Assembly: GCF_000969905.1 (NCBI RefSeq)
Contig: NZ_CP009520.1
Location: 1,736,001-1,800,000, forward strand
Origin: Methanosarcina vacuolata Z-761
GTDB taxonomy: Archaea; Halobacteriota; Methanosarcinia; Methanosarcinales; Methanosarcinaceae
Length of the DNA: 64,000 nt
Direction: 5' to 3'
Of the stretch, positions 38,009 to 46,175 are shown piece by piece. A program made the translations under genes and the position numbers. Below the pieces are notes generated by a model. The model was not told the origin of the DNA. It searched no databases and saw only the letters and a list, made by a program, of their open reading frames with translations. The stretch's first letter is position 1, and every line of letters begins with the position of its first letter.

Positions 38009-38467
38009 ATGACCGGTGCAAAAATGCTTCTCATGATGGGGTGTCCCGAGGTCCCAATTCAAACCAGTATTGCCCTGTACTTATCCCATAAGCTGACTAA
38101 ATTAGGATTCGATGTAACCGTTGCCGGGACAACTGCTGCAAGCAAACTTTTGAAAGTGTCTGATTCCGACGGCTATTATGTAAAAAAGCTGGTAGATCTC
38201 GACAAAACTATAGTAGATGTCATTGAAAAAAGAACGGATTTCGATATGTGCTTCGCCTTTATGCATAACGATGCAGGAATGACTTATGCAACGACCATGA
38301 GCTCCATTTCTCAGGCCAGGATGTACTCCATAGTCTTTGGCAGGAATGCCGATGCTCTGGCCGAAACCATAGAGTTCGACTGTGAAAAGATCGTCGCACA
38401 GGACGTTCACAATCCTGTTCGCCTTAAAAACAAGCTGGATAAGGTAATGGAGGAGATCGTCAAATGA
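38009..38467 (+). CDS. DUF1890 methanogen-specific protein
   Basis: The 152-residue protein belongs to DUF1890, so far linked to methanogens. Seen features are an N-terminal MLLMMGCPEVPIQTSIALYL (a Rossmann-like loop with a Cys), TVAGTTAASKLLKVSD, and a distinctive MCFAFMHNDAGMTYATTMSS block near residue 90. Function is unknown. It overlaps the DUF1894 gene by 4 bases, implying translational coupling and probable interaction. Confidence 0.85.
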   Translation: MTGAKMLLMMGCPEVPIQTSIALYLSHKLTKLGFDVTVAGTTAASKLLKVSDSDGYYVKKLVDLDKTIVDVIEKRTDFDMCFAFMHNDAGMTYATTMSSISQARMYSIVFGRNADALAETIEFDCEKIVAQDVHNPVRLKNKLDKVMEEIVK

Positions 38468-38853
38468 GCTGTATTGAGCAAATGAAGTATACAATCCACC
38501 TGCAAAAGACGAGCTTCAAGGAGGCAAGGGAGTATATTGAGAAAAACTCTGACGAAGTTTACTATGTATCTCCCGGATACAAAATCTTCAAAGATTATTA
38601 TATAATAGGAATACCACCAATTGCAGTTGGGGCAAAGGGTAATGCTCTGGTCTTCCCCTATACAAAGCCCTGCCATGGAAGCTTTGTCCTGAGCATAGAC
38701 AATGAAGACAGCATAAAAGAGATTAATCGGCTCAGGGAGGCGGGCAAAGGAAAGGCAACAGCTTCAGTGAAGAAAGGCAACTCTCCTGAAATTTCCAAGG
38801 TATCTTTAACCAGCTATGAGGATATGTGGAAAAAACAAGACCTTGAAAACTGA
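38464..38853 (+). CDS. DUF1894 methanogen-specific protein
   Basis: The 129-residue protein matches DUF1894: SCIEQMKYTIHLQKTSFKEAREYIEKN at the start, YYVSPGYKIFKDYYIIGIPPIAVG in the middle and FPYTKPCHGSFVL before a charged tail. It is coupled to the DUF1890 gene. The pair lies between sulfur-transfer genes and thiI but carries no operator. The biochemical role is unknown. Confidence 0.85.
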   Translation: MSCIEQMKYTIHLQKTSFKEAREYIEKNSDEVYYVSPGYKIFKDYYIIGIPPIAVGAKGNALVFPYTKPCHGSFVLSIDNEDSIKEINRLREAGKGKATASVKKGNSPEISKVSLTSYEDMWKKQDLEN

Positions 38854-38863
38854 CCATAATAAA

Positions 38864-38928
38864 GATAACAGAAATAGATAACAGAAATAGATAGCAGAAA
38901 TAGATAGTAAAAATAGATAGCAGAAAAA
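38864..38928. repeat. 13-bp tandem repeat, five units
   Basis: GATAACAGAAATA and variants (GATAGCAGAAATA, GATAGTAAAAATA) repeat five times directly after the DUF1894 stop. Confidence 0.9.
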
Positions 38929-39097
38929 GTTTTCAATGTAGAGAAAGAAGATTCATAGATTCCTATTGATATTAAGGGAAAGTGTATAATATAGAGAAAT
39001 ACCTTCCTGGCCCGGAGAATATTTCTCTTAATCTGGAAAACAGTATAAGAGAGCAAATAACATTTGTACGGGCCAGAAAGAAGTACTGGAGTTTTTC

Positions 39098-40390
39098 TCA
39101 GAGTTTAAGGACTTGTGCTCCTTTCATAGCATTGGAAACCATAGTCTCGATATCCATTTTTCTTTCCTCAAGTACGATAAGGTCGTATTTTGCCCCTATT
39201 TCAGGACGCTCGGGGACAGCAGTACAGCTACCTGCTGATCTATTGGAGATATCGTAGGTCCCAATCTTGCGGGCAATATCCATGATTTCAGTTTTGTCTA
39301 ATGCAATCAAAGGGTGATAAATCGGGATAGCAAGCTGATAGATTTCAGCATACATATTTGCAGCAGTCTGGGAAGCTACCTGTCCCAGGGAAGAACCGGT
39401 GATAATTCCGCTTGCACCTTCTTTTATCATAACCTCATAGGCTTCCCTGTACATCATGCGTTTGCAGAGAAGACAGGTATTTTTTCGGTTGCAAATGTCT
39501 ATAAAAGCCTTGAGATTGGGACCGTGAGGAATTTCATAAGTCGTAAACTGATGTCCTGGAGCCCATTTTTGGAGCTGCCGGATGCAGTCAAAAGCACGCT
39601 CTCTTGCCGCGTCTTCTGCATAAGGAGAGTTACTGCAATAAACAGGTGTAATCATTACGCCACGCTTCATCATAAGCCATGCTGCAACAGGAGAGTCAAG
39701 CCCGCCGGACATTAAAACTACCATACTACCCTGCGTGCCGAGAGGAAGACCCCCTACTCCTTTAAATGTTTTTAGATAGACGTAAGCCAGGTTCTGCCTC
39801 ATTTCAACAAAAATTTCCTTATCAGGAGAACTCAGGTTAACTCTGGGATGTTTTCCTTCTTTTTCCAGTTCATTCCAAACAGCATCCCCACAGTTTTTCC
39901 CTATGTCTGCCGAAGAAAAAGTATGGTTTCCACTTCTTCGGGCTCTGATAGCAAAAGACTCTCCTTCTAAAACAAGATCCCTGGCGAGGGCAGCACATAC
40001 ACTGGCTGCACTCTCAAGAGTAGGCTCTGCTGTCAATGCAGGAGACGTTGAGACTATCCCAAAAACATCAGCTGCGGCTTCGGCTGCACATGGATCCGCA
40101 CTCTCGATAAAGATCCTGCCCCATTCCCGCCGGATCTGAGAATAGGGAATGTTTCTTGAGTCAAGCATTGCGGCAATGTTCCTCATAAGGATTTTCTCGT
40201 ACCAATTTCGGACTCCAGTACTTTTAAGAGCAAGTTCACCATACCGGACTATAACTACTTCTGTCTTAATTCCATACTCGGAACAAGAGAATTCTGAATC
40301 CAAAAAATCCAGTTTTCTTGTATCATTATCTGGAGTGTGTTTATTTTCCTGATGAGTACGAATGCGAGATTCAATTTTTTCTTTAACCAT
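39098..40390 (-). CDS. thiI: tRNA 4-thiouridine synthetase ThiI
   Basis: ThiI makes s4U at position 8 of tRNA. After a charged N-terminal extension of about 40 residues come VVIVRYGELALKSTGVRNWYE, a THUMP domain, and the PP-loop VLMSGGLDSPVAAW. There is no C-terminal rhodanese domain. Cysteines in NTCLLCKRMMYRE (CxxC) and SAGSCTAVPERPE match the methanogen ThiI type, in which conserved cysteines bind an Fe-S cluster and use sulfide directly. Start 40390 is the longest; the family core begins near residue 43. It lies downstream of the marker-16 locus on the same strand after 280 bases. Confidence 0.9.
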   Translation of the reverse strand: MVKEKIESRIRTHQENKHTPDNDTRKLDFLDSEFSCSEYGIKTEVVIVRYGELALKSTGVRNWYEKILMRNIAAMLDSRNIPYSQIRREWGRIFIESADPCAAEAAADVFGIVSTSPALTAEPTLESAASVCAALARDLVLEGESFAIRARRSGNHTFSSADIGKNCGDAVWNELEKEGKHPRVNLSSPDKEIFVEMRQNLAYVYLKTFKGVGGLPLGTQGSMVVLMSGGLDSPVAAWLMMKRGVMITPVYCSNSPYAEDAARERAFDCIRQLQKWAPGHQFTTYEIPHGPNLKAFIDICNRKNTCLLCKRMMYREAYEVMIKEGASGIITGSSLGQVASQTAANMYAEIYQLAIPIYHPLIALDKTEIMDIARKIGTYDISNRSAGSCTAVPERPEIGAKYDLIVLEERKMDIETMVSNAMKGAQVLKL

Positions 40391-40670
40391 GAAAATTACC
40401 AGCCGTTAAATAAATAGCCCAAAAATCCAGAATTTCAAAATATAAAACAATTATTCAGTTGTGGTAACTGATATCACGCTGATCCAGGAATTTCTAACAT
40501 AAGTCTCTAATGAAGTTTTCCAGTAATTTTTGAACTGCTTTTGTAACCTGTTTTCTGTAACATTATTGACTGACATGAGATCAGCATTGACTGACGTGAG
40601 ATCAGCACTGTAATTCCAGAGTAAGTTCATATCTCCATACTGCAGAGTAAGTTCATAACTCTACAACTGA

Positions 40671-41915
40671 TTACAGAGGTTCCAGCATCTTTGTAGGTAC
40701 GAATTTATGCTCCAGGATACGGTTCTTAAGCATTGTACAGAGCCTTTCTGCCCGTGCCCTGTCTGACTGCCTCAGAGATATAGGGACAGTTCCTTCAGCC
40801 AGTTCTATAGACCCCAGTCTTGCAAGGAATACTCCTTCAGAACACTGGAGCGTACAGGTTCCGCAGTTGATGCAGAGATCTCTGTTGATAGCGCAATCAT
40901 TTGAAATCGCTTCTGTGGGACAGGTGCGCATTGCGGCACAGTCTGGATGGTGCAGACACCTATCTTTTTCGGCACGAATAACTTTATCAGTGCCTCCCCA
41001 TACATTCCCGTAATTCACTTTTGCATGTGCAGTGCGCCCGTTTACGTCTGCTACTGGTAGCGGGACATTCTGGTCCAGAATTTTTAATCCTGAAAGAATC
41101 TCTTCATCAAGGACAGGGATAGGGACTGCAAGTGAGGTAAGGCATTCAGGGCCGTGTGCTGTTTTCATCCCTCCCATCATGGTCGGGTTCATATCTTTCA
41201 TGTCTGCATATGCTGAGACGTTTGGCTTATCAGGACTGGCCCTGGTCCCTTTTCCCATGATATAACCTGGTGCACCATTTAAGAGAACTCTTGTACCCAC
41301 ACCTATTGACCTGTGAGAAGGATCGTTCTGCAGAGGATTTATTTCACCGCATCCTGATACCGTTGTTTCCGTAAATGGACCTGTCAGGCCTGTCACAGAG
41401 AAGATAGTGTTAATCGTTGGAGAAGCGGGATTTATCAGTGCATTGTAATTTTTAAACGCGAGCCTTGTGGTAATGATCCTGGCAAATTCGATCTCATCAA
41501 GCGTAACCTGGTTTTCATATTGCTTTCCGTGTGCTTCTACCGTCACGTCAATAGTTTTCCCTTTTACAAGGTCCCGGAAAAGATGACCTCCGCCATATTG
41601 TTCATTTGCATGTGCTGTCCCGTTTATCACAAGGTCTACAACCCCGAGCCTTTCGTTCGGACAGGGGCCCGGTTGAGCAGGCACACCGTTTAGCCAGATT
41701 GCATCCGCTCTCTCGAAACTGTTTTTTTCAGCTACCGGCACCATCATAACTGCCATAGTTCCTGACATCACGCCAAAAGTTCCTGTTGTTACTACATCCA
41801 CGTCGTCAACAGTCACCTCTTTTCCATCACGAACCATCAACTTGAGCTCGGCAGCTGTAAGGATTATGGCTTCTTTGTTTGCAATCTTCTGATTTATTTC
41901 TTCAATCGTTTTCAT
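40671..41915 (-). CDS. DUF39 protein with ferredoxin domain (methanogenesis marker 16 type)
   Basis: The 414-residue protein has the DUF39 domain of archaeal homocysteine-biosynthesis proteins (VDVVTTGTFGVMSGTMA, VPAQPGPCPNERLG, SGCGEINPLQNDP, RVLLNGAPGYIMGKGTR) followed by a C-terminal two-cluster ferredoxin part (HPDCAAMRTCPTEAI, LCINCGTCTLQCSEGVF). This combination is the methanogen-restricted marker-16 metalloprotein family. The related DUF39 enzyme makes homocysteine from aspartate semialdehyde and a sulfur donor; marker 16 itself is uncharacterised. Ribosome binding site GGAAG precedes the ATG. It is last in an operon with a small Fe-S protein, a GTPase and an ABC ATPase. Confidence 0.85.
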   Translation of the reverse strand: MKTIEEINQKIANKEAIILTAAELKLMVRDGKEVTVDDVDVVTTGTFGVMSGTMAVMMVPVAEKNSFERADAIWLNGVPAQPGPCPNERLGVVDLVINGTAHANEQYGGGHLFRDLVKGKTIDVTVEAHGKQYENQVTLDEIEFARIITTRLAFKNYNALINPASPTINTIFSVTGLTGPFTETTVSGCGEINPLQNDPSHRSIGVGTRVLLNGAPGYIMGKGTRASPDKPNVSAYADMKDMNPTMMGGMKTAHGPECLTSLAVPIPVLDEEILSGLKILDQNVPLPVADVNGRTAHAKVNYGNVWGGTDKVIRAEKDRCLHHPDCAAMRTCPTEAISNDCAINRDLCINCGTCTLQCSEGVFLARLGSIELAEGTVPISLRQSDRARAERLCTMLKNRILEHKFVPTKMLEPL

Positions 41916-41958
41916 AGTCTTCCAACCTTTTCGATAGTCTCAACATTTTCAATAGTCT

Positions 41959-42627
41959 TCATAATATCCTGATGTCCTCAAGCCTAACGTGAAGTCCAGA
42001 AGGTTTTTGAAAACACATATTCACAAGAGCCGTATGTGCAAGTCCTATCATGCAGTTGCCAGGCAGAAAATATTGACGGGTTCCGAACACAGGAGGTCTC
42101 TTTATAGTACTGGCAATTCCTTCAAAAGCGTGCACATGGTATGCCTGAATATCATGGGCATCTTCTTTTCTGGCAACCATGGGACCTACGGTATGGCATT
42201 CAATTACGCCTGTGACCGGATTTGCGCTCAGAACTCTTAAAGCATGATATACCGGACATCCTGGACCTGCCGGACGGCCAGTTACGAGGTCTCCTTTTTT
42301 GATATCCCATTTTTCTACAAGGTCTGCCCTGAAGGGCACTATAAACTTCCGGGCTGACGGTTCATCCGGAAATGGCAGGAGAACAAAGTCGTATTCTTTT
42401 CCAGCCACATCTACACCGGAGTAAGTGTTTCTTGCCTGAATAGCGAGGTTTTTCAGGCTTACGATTTTTTCCGGACGCACTGTCTTTTCTACGGTGTTTT
42501 CTATACTATAGAATGGACACATATCCAGCTCTGTTAATCCCGTTTCAAGTCTGGAAACAAAGTCCGAACAGGTCTGAGAACCGCAAGCTCCGCAGTTTTT
42601 CCCCGGAGGATTCCAGTTATTCATCAT
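41959..42627 (-). CDS. Fe-S protein with CODH/ACS-gamma-like cluster motif
   Basis: The N-terminal NCGACGSQTCSDFVSRLETGLTELDMCPFY is a PF04060-type [4Fe-4S] motif (CxxC-x4-C-x16-C) as in corrinoid Fe-S proteins. The remaining 180 residues include a barrel-like segment (VPFRADLVEKWDIKKGDLVTGR) and several His and Cys residues (VIECHTVGPMV, AYHVHAF), not recognised as a known enzyme. Start 42627 forms an ATGA overlap with the upstream GTPase stop and has GAGG before it; a longer frame to 42726 would overlap by 100 bases. Translational coupling suggests a complex with the GTPase and marker-16 protein. Confidence 0.8.
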   Translation of the reverse strand: MMNNWNPPGKNCGACGSQTCSDFVSRLETGLTELDMCPFYSIENTVEKTVRPEKIVSLKNLAIQARNTYSGVDVAGKEYDFVLLPFPDEPSARKFIVPFRADLVEKWDIKKGDLVTGRPAGPGCPVYHALRVLSANPVTGVIECHTVGPMVARKEDAHDIQAYHVHAFEGIASTIKRPPVFGTRQYFLPGNCMIGLAHTALVNMCFQKPSGLHVRLEDIRIL

Positions 42628-43331
42628 CAGTCGCCTCTGTATAAGGGTTCTGGCATATCCAGTGGCCTGATGACTCCAAAGTGGTTTTTCCATCCGATTT
42701 CTTTTTTCCCTATACATACGGTACATACACCAAGCGGGGGAGCACCTCTGAGCTTGATCTGATCAGATCCTATATCCGGGTGATCGGCAATCCGCCTCAT
42801 AAGGTATCGTAAACCGGTCCCCTGAACTGCGTTTGTCTCTACAATGTCAATTTTTGGGACAACTTTTCGGATACTTTCTCTGAAAACTTCCTTTTCTGCC
42901 TGAGACACAAGATCAGTCTTGGTAACGACTGCTACATCTGCAAGCGCAAGCATAGGAGCCATTTTGAGAGGGGAGTTTGTTCCTGAGATCGCACTGACGA
43001 CTGCAATTCCAAGTGAGTACGTTGTGTAAGGAGTACACCTGAGACAGAGGCCTGCGCTTTCAATTATCAGGATGTTTCTGGACAGACTTTCAGCCCAGAG
43101 TAACGCATCTTCAAGCACCAGAATTCCCATATGGTCAGGACACACGTCTCCGGAATAGATCTTTTTGACAGGAATCTCGAACTCTTCTGCAAGCTCCTGG
43201 TCTTCTGTCGCGTGTACAACGTCAATCTTCAGGAAGGCAGGAAGCGACCCCTTCGGGAGATTCTTTATAACCTGGCGAATGACAGCGGTTTTTCCTCCGC
43301 TTGGAGGACCGGCGACGATTAAAAGTTTCAT
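42627..43331 (-). CDS. G3E-like (CobW/HypB/UreG) P-loop GTPase
   Basis: The 234-residue protein has Walker A GPPSGGKTAVI at 8-18, IIESAGLCLRCTPY at the switch/Walker B region and the base-specificity motif VTKTDLVS near 145, in the order of the SIMIBI metallochaperone GTPases. A C-terminal GAPPLGVCTVCIGKKEIGW places a CxxC near the end, and LCLRC gives a second CxxC; both could bind metal. Such GTPases insert nickel, cobalt or zinc into client enzymes, so a metal-insertion step in the marker-16 locus is plausible. It begins 6 bases after the ABC ATPase gene. Confidence 0.8.
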   Translation of the reverse strand: MKLLIVAGPPSGGKTAVIRQVIKNLPKGSLPAFLKIDVVHATEDQELAEEFEIPVKKIYSGDVCPDHMGILVLEDALLWAESLSRNILIIESAGLCLRCTPYTTYSLGIAVVSAISGTNSPLKMAPMLALADVAVVTKTDLVSQAEKEVFRESIRKVVPKIDIVETNAVQGTGLRYLMRRIADHPDIGSDQIKLRGAPPLGVCTVCIGKKEIGWKNHFGVIRPLDMPEPLYRGD

Positions 43332-43337
43332 TTTGAC

Positions 43338-44156
43338 TCACACCCTGTTAAACTGGAGGCTTTGTTTGGCTGGGGTCATAAAAACCTTTGAAGAAACGGA
43401 CGAAAAATCAGCTCCCTGTCTGAGTTTTTCTCTTATTTGATGGAGCTTGTCTTCGATTAAAGCAAGATCTGCAATAAGAGGCTGCTCCTCTCCTGTGGAT
43501 TCGATTACAGACGCAACTCCGCCATGTTTCATCACTATACGCCTATCTGCCGTAAGAGCAAGATAAGGATCGTGTGTTACAAGGATTACTGCCTTGTTTC
43601 CCCCCTGGAGAGACTGGATGACGCGGTCTTTAAAAATACCTGCGTTTTCAATCTCATCAAGCAAAAGTATAGGTGTATCGCCGATTACAAGTGCATCTGC
43701 GATCATTAGAGAGCGAGTCTGTCCTCCGGATAACCCGCTCATCCTGCTTTTCAGGCTAATCGATTCACCTGTAAATGTATTTGCAAGCTTTATTGTTTCT
43801 TCAAGCAAGTCTTCTCTACCTGGTTTCCGTGCTCTGATATGCATTAGCAGAAATTCTTCGACTGAAAGATCTGCCAGGCAACGCGTGTTCTGGGTTATCA
43901 GGGCGATGGGTTTGAAGGCTGGCTCTCGTACGAAGGATTCAGGAGGCTCCTGGCCATTGATAAGGATTCGCCTGCCTGTAATACTATCTCCTTGCGCAAG
44001 AGTTTCAATATCATTGATTAAAGCTGACTTTCCTGAGCCAGTTGGGCCTACAATTGCAAGAGTATCCCCTGGCCTTATTTCCAGGGTTTCAAATCCTTCC
44101 TTTTCTCCAAATCGGTTTTTCCCAGATTGAACCATAAGAGTGAATTGCTTTGTCAT
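43338..44156 (-). CDS. ABC-type ATPase of the marker-16 locus
   Basis: A 272-residue stand-alone ATP-binding cassette: Walker A VGPTGSGKSALIND, Q-loop LITQNTRCLADLS, signature LSGGQTRSLM, Walker B PILLLDEIENAGI and H-loop VTHDPYLAL. No membrane partner is encoded nearby, so it is probably soluble and may act as an ATPase in maturation, as AtwA does for methyl-coenzyme M reductase. ATG 44156 lies 1 base from an operator palindrome; a TATA-like TTATAAAG at about 44180-44187 predicts a leaderless or near-leaderless transcript. First gene of the operon. Confidence 0.85.
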   Translation of the reverse strand: MTKQFTLMVQSGKNRFGEKEGFETLEIRPGDTLAIVGPTGSGKSALINDIETLAQGDSITGRRILINGQEPPESFVREPAFKPIALITQNTRCLADLSVEEFLLMHIRARKPGREDLLEETIKLANTFTGESISLKSRMSGLSGGQTRSLMIADALVIGDTPILLLDEIENAGIFKDRVIQSLQGGNKAVILVTHDPYLALTADRRIVMKHGGVASVIESTGEEQPLIADLALIEDKLHQIREKLRQGADFSSVSSKVFMTPAKQSLQFNRV

Positions 44157-44157
44157 A

Positions 44158-44171
44158 TACACAATTGTGAA
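44158..44171. promoter_or_regulatory. Operator palindrome at the ABC ATPase start
   Basis: TACACAATTGTGAA, one mismatch to the operator, lies between the TATA-like box and the ATG, directly abutting the start codon. Binding would block both initiation complex and transcript start of the whole operon. Confidence 0.7.
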
Positions 44172-44398
44172 GATTTGTGCTTTATAACTCTTTCCGCAAA
44201 ATAGCTAAGATTATCCTTAAAAGCCAAGAACTAATTAAATTATGTCCTTTATAGGAAATAGTATCAAAAATGGTGGAAATAATAGATTAATTCAAACCTG
44301 CAATTTTCCCTCTATAAAAATCTCAGGAAATTATTGCAAGATTTATATGAAAAACAGTAATCTGCTCCTCAAAATTGTGCTGAATTGATTCTATGTGC

Positions 44399-45391
44399 TC
44401 AAATATCTTTATTAGGTGTCAGGTCACAGCCAGTACATAGAAGACACATTGTTCGCGATTTATCGACACAGAGCGACTCACGGTCAAGCATATCCTTCAG
44501 CATACCTCCCAGTTTTAAAAGCCGCGCAGTGTCTGGCCTTGTGATCTTCACATTTTTTCTTAGTGGGCTGGGAGAAATAGGTCTTAGAATTGGAATTATG
44601 CATCGGCTTGTAAGGAGCTTGATGCCCTTTTGGACAGTTTCGTCACTTTCCCCAAGGCCAATTATAAAATTCGAAGAAACCCTATTTTTTCCGAAAACAT
44701 TCACTGCACTGTCGAGAGCATCAAGAACATTGTAGAGCGAGAGGTCAGGACAGAAGCGCCTGAAAAGCTCAGGGTCCATAGTTTCAACATTGTATTTTAT
44801 CTCACCTGCGCCTGCAGAATAAAGTTCTTCTGACGAACCTGTCGTGGGATAGACCGAGACACCTACTGGAAGATCGTACTCACGCGTAAGTTGCTTTATG
44901 ATACTTGCCGCCCTCTGGACTTCTGTCTTTGGCGAAACAGCTACACCGCTGGTAAGGGAAATTGCCTTCAGTTCGCCTGTTGCATAAGCTTCCTCAACCA
45001 TCTTCAGAACCTTTGTACTATCCTTTATCCCTCCCTGGATTTTCGGTACCGGACAAAACTGGCAATCATACACACATTTTTCAGATAGCGTAATGTATGC
45101 CTGTTCCGGACAGTGACAAAGCGGACGTTCAAGTGCTCCCCTGGCAACTACATCATTGCCTTTAACAATTACCACATGCTCATCTTCCGGTACTAAACGC
45201 AAAGGAGATGCATCATTAATTGTAAGCCTCACCCTTCGGTTTCCAGACTTCAAAAAGATTGAAGTGCCACCTGCTCCGGGTCCGGCTGTAGCCTTGCTCT
45301 CAAGCTTGTCAGGAAAAAGAGAATCATCTACCTGAACACTTCCTATGCTTAACAGAGCTGCCTTAGTATTCGTATTCAGTTCTTTGTCCAT
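44399..45391 (-). CDS. Radical SAM protein next to the marker-16 operon
   Basis: The 330-residue protein has the radical SAM cluster motif CVYDCQFC (Cx3Cx2C), a glycine-rich SAM region SLTSGVAVS and the barrel strands VGVSVYPTTG, YNVETMDPELF and FIIGLGESDETV. A preceding CHC and a C-terminal CVDKSRTMCLLCTGC suggest one auxiliary Fe-S cluster. About 90 N-terminal residues form a separate beta-rich domain (GAGGTSIFLKSGNRRVRLTIND). The overall look recalls lipoyl- or biotin-synthase-like radical SAM enzymes but I cannot name the reaction. It is upstream of and on the same strand as the ABC ATPase, with its own triple operator. Confidence 0.8.
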   Translation of the reverse strand: MDKELNTNTKAALLSIGSVQVDDSLFPDKLESKATAGPGAGGTSIFLKSGNRRVRLTINDASPLRLVPEDEHVVIVKGNDVVARGALERPLCHCPEQAYITLSEKCVYDCQFCPVPKIQGGIKDSTKVLKMVEEAYATGELKAISLTSGVAVSPKTEVQRAASIIKQLTREYDLPVGVSVYPTTGSSEELYSAGAGEIKYNVETMDPELFRRFCPDLSLYNVLDALDSAVNVFGKNRVSSNFIIGLGESDETVQKGIKLLTSRCIIPILRPISPSPLRKNVKITRPDTARLLKLGGMLKDMLDRESLCVDKSRTMCLLCTGCDLTPNKDI

Positions 45392-45485
45392 AATTATGCA
45401 CTTCAGAAAGCAAAATACTCAGTGAATTTGCTCAGTACAGTTACCGTATACTAATAGTAGTGTTTACAATCGTAAGCTAAATTGA

Positions 45486-45558
45486 TTAACAATTGTGAAT
45501 ATAATCGTAAGCTAAATTGATTAACAATTGTGAACTGTGCAATATTAACAATTGTGAA
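45486..45558. promoter_or_regulatory. Triple operator upstream of the radical SAM gene
   Basis: Three copies of TTAACAATTGTGAA (one mismatch to the operator) at 45486-45499, 45521-45534 and 45545-45558. The first two are the ends of a 32-bp perfect direct repeat (45468-45499, 45503-45534) that begins AATCGTAAGC. They are 95-167 bases upstream of the radical SAM ATG. Confidence 0.75.
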
Positions 45559-45806
45559 TAAAAAGCTTATGATCGATTCCAATTAATTATAAAATGTGAA
45601 TATTAAAATAGAAAGGTCTATTTTATTTCGGTTCGGTTTCAATATCTGTCTAGGAAGTTCCCTTGCAAACATAATAACAATATCTGTCTTGGAAGTTCTC
45701 TTACAAATATAATAACAATATCTGTCTTGGAAGTTCCCTTGCAAACATAATAAGCCAAACTTCAAAATTAAAATTTCAAATCCTCTTTTCCGCAAAGTTC
45801 CTTAAA

Positions 45807-45881
45807 AGGCATATTTTGCCTCAAAGAGCAGGTTTAAATATTAGGAATAAGTATGATGATTTGCTCATTCACAATTGTGAA
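45807..45881 (+). promoter_or_regulatory. tRNA-Cys promoter module
   Basis: In order: dyad AGGCATATTTTGCCT (45807-45821), TATA box TTTAAATATT (45833-45842), operator TTCACAATTGTGAA (45868-45881), then the tRNA 7 bases on. The same layout recurs at 49363-49436 and 48250-48324. The dyad is in an activator position and the palindrome in a repressor position. Confidence 0.8.
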
Positions 45882-45888
45882 TGCCGGT

Positions 45889-45959
45889 GCCAGGGTGGCG
45901 GAAAGGCTACGCAATGGACTGCAGATCCATTTATCCCGGTTCGATTCCAGGCTCTGGCT
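45889..45959 (+). tRNA. tRNA-Cys (GCA), G37 type
   Basis: 71 nt: acceptor GCCAGGG / CTCTGGC (one G-U), D arm GCG/CGC, anticodon stem ATGGA/TCCAT, loop CTGCAGA (GCA, G37), T stem CCCGG/CCAGG with loop TTCGATT and one C-A mismatch, discriminator U73. CCA is not encoded. The gene and its promoter are near-identical to 49363-49514, a clear duplication. G37 allows m1G37, which is known to matter for recognition by SepRS. Confidence 0.95.
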
Positions 45960-46175
45960 TAAAAGTGTTCTCATAAACTCTATCAGAAAACTTTTAGTAA
46001 GAAAGTTTAGGATTTTTACTCCGGGAGATTTTAACAAAAGTACACTAATAGTAAAATCAGGTACTTCCAACCGTATTTAGTATGTTGATATTTAAGCAAC
46101 CGAAATCTGATACTAGCAACTTAAATCTGGTACTATTGATTTTTCGTATTTCAACTGTGTAAGTTTGAATCTACT

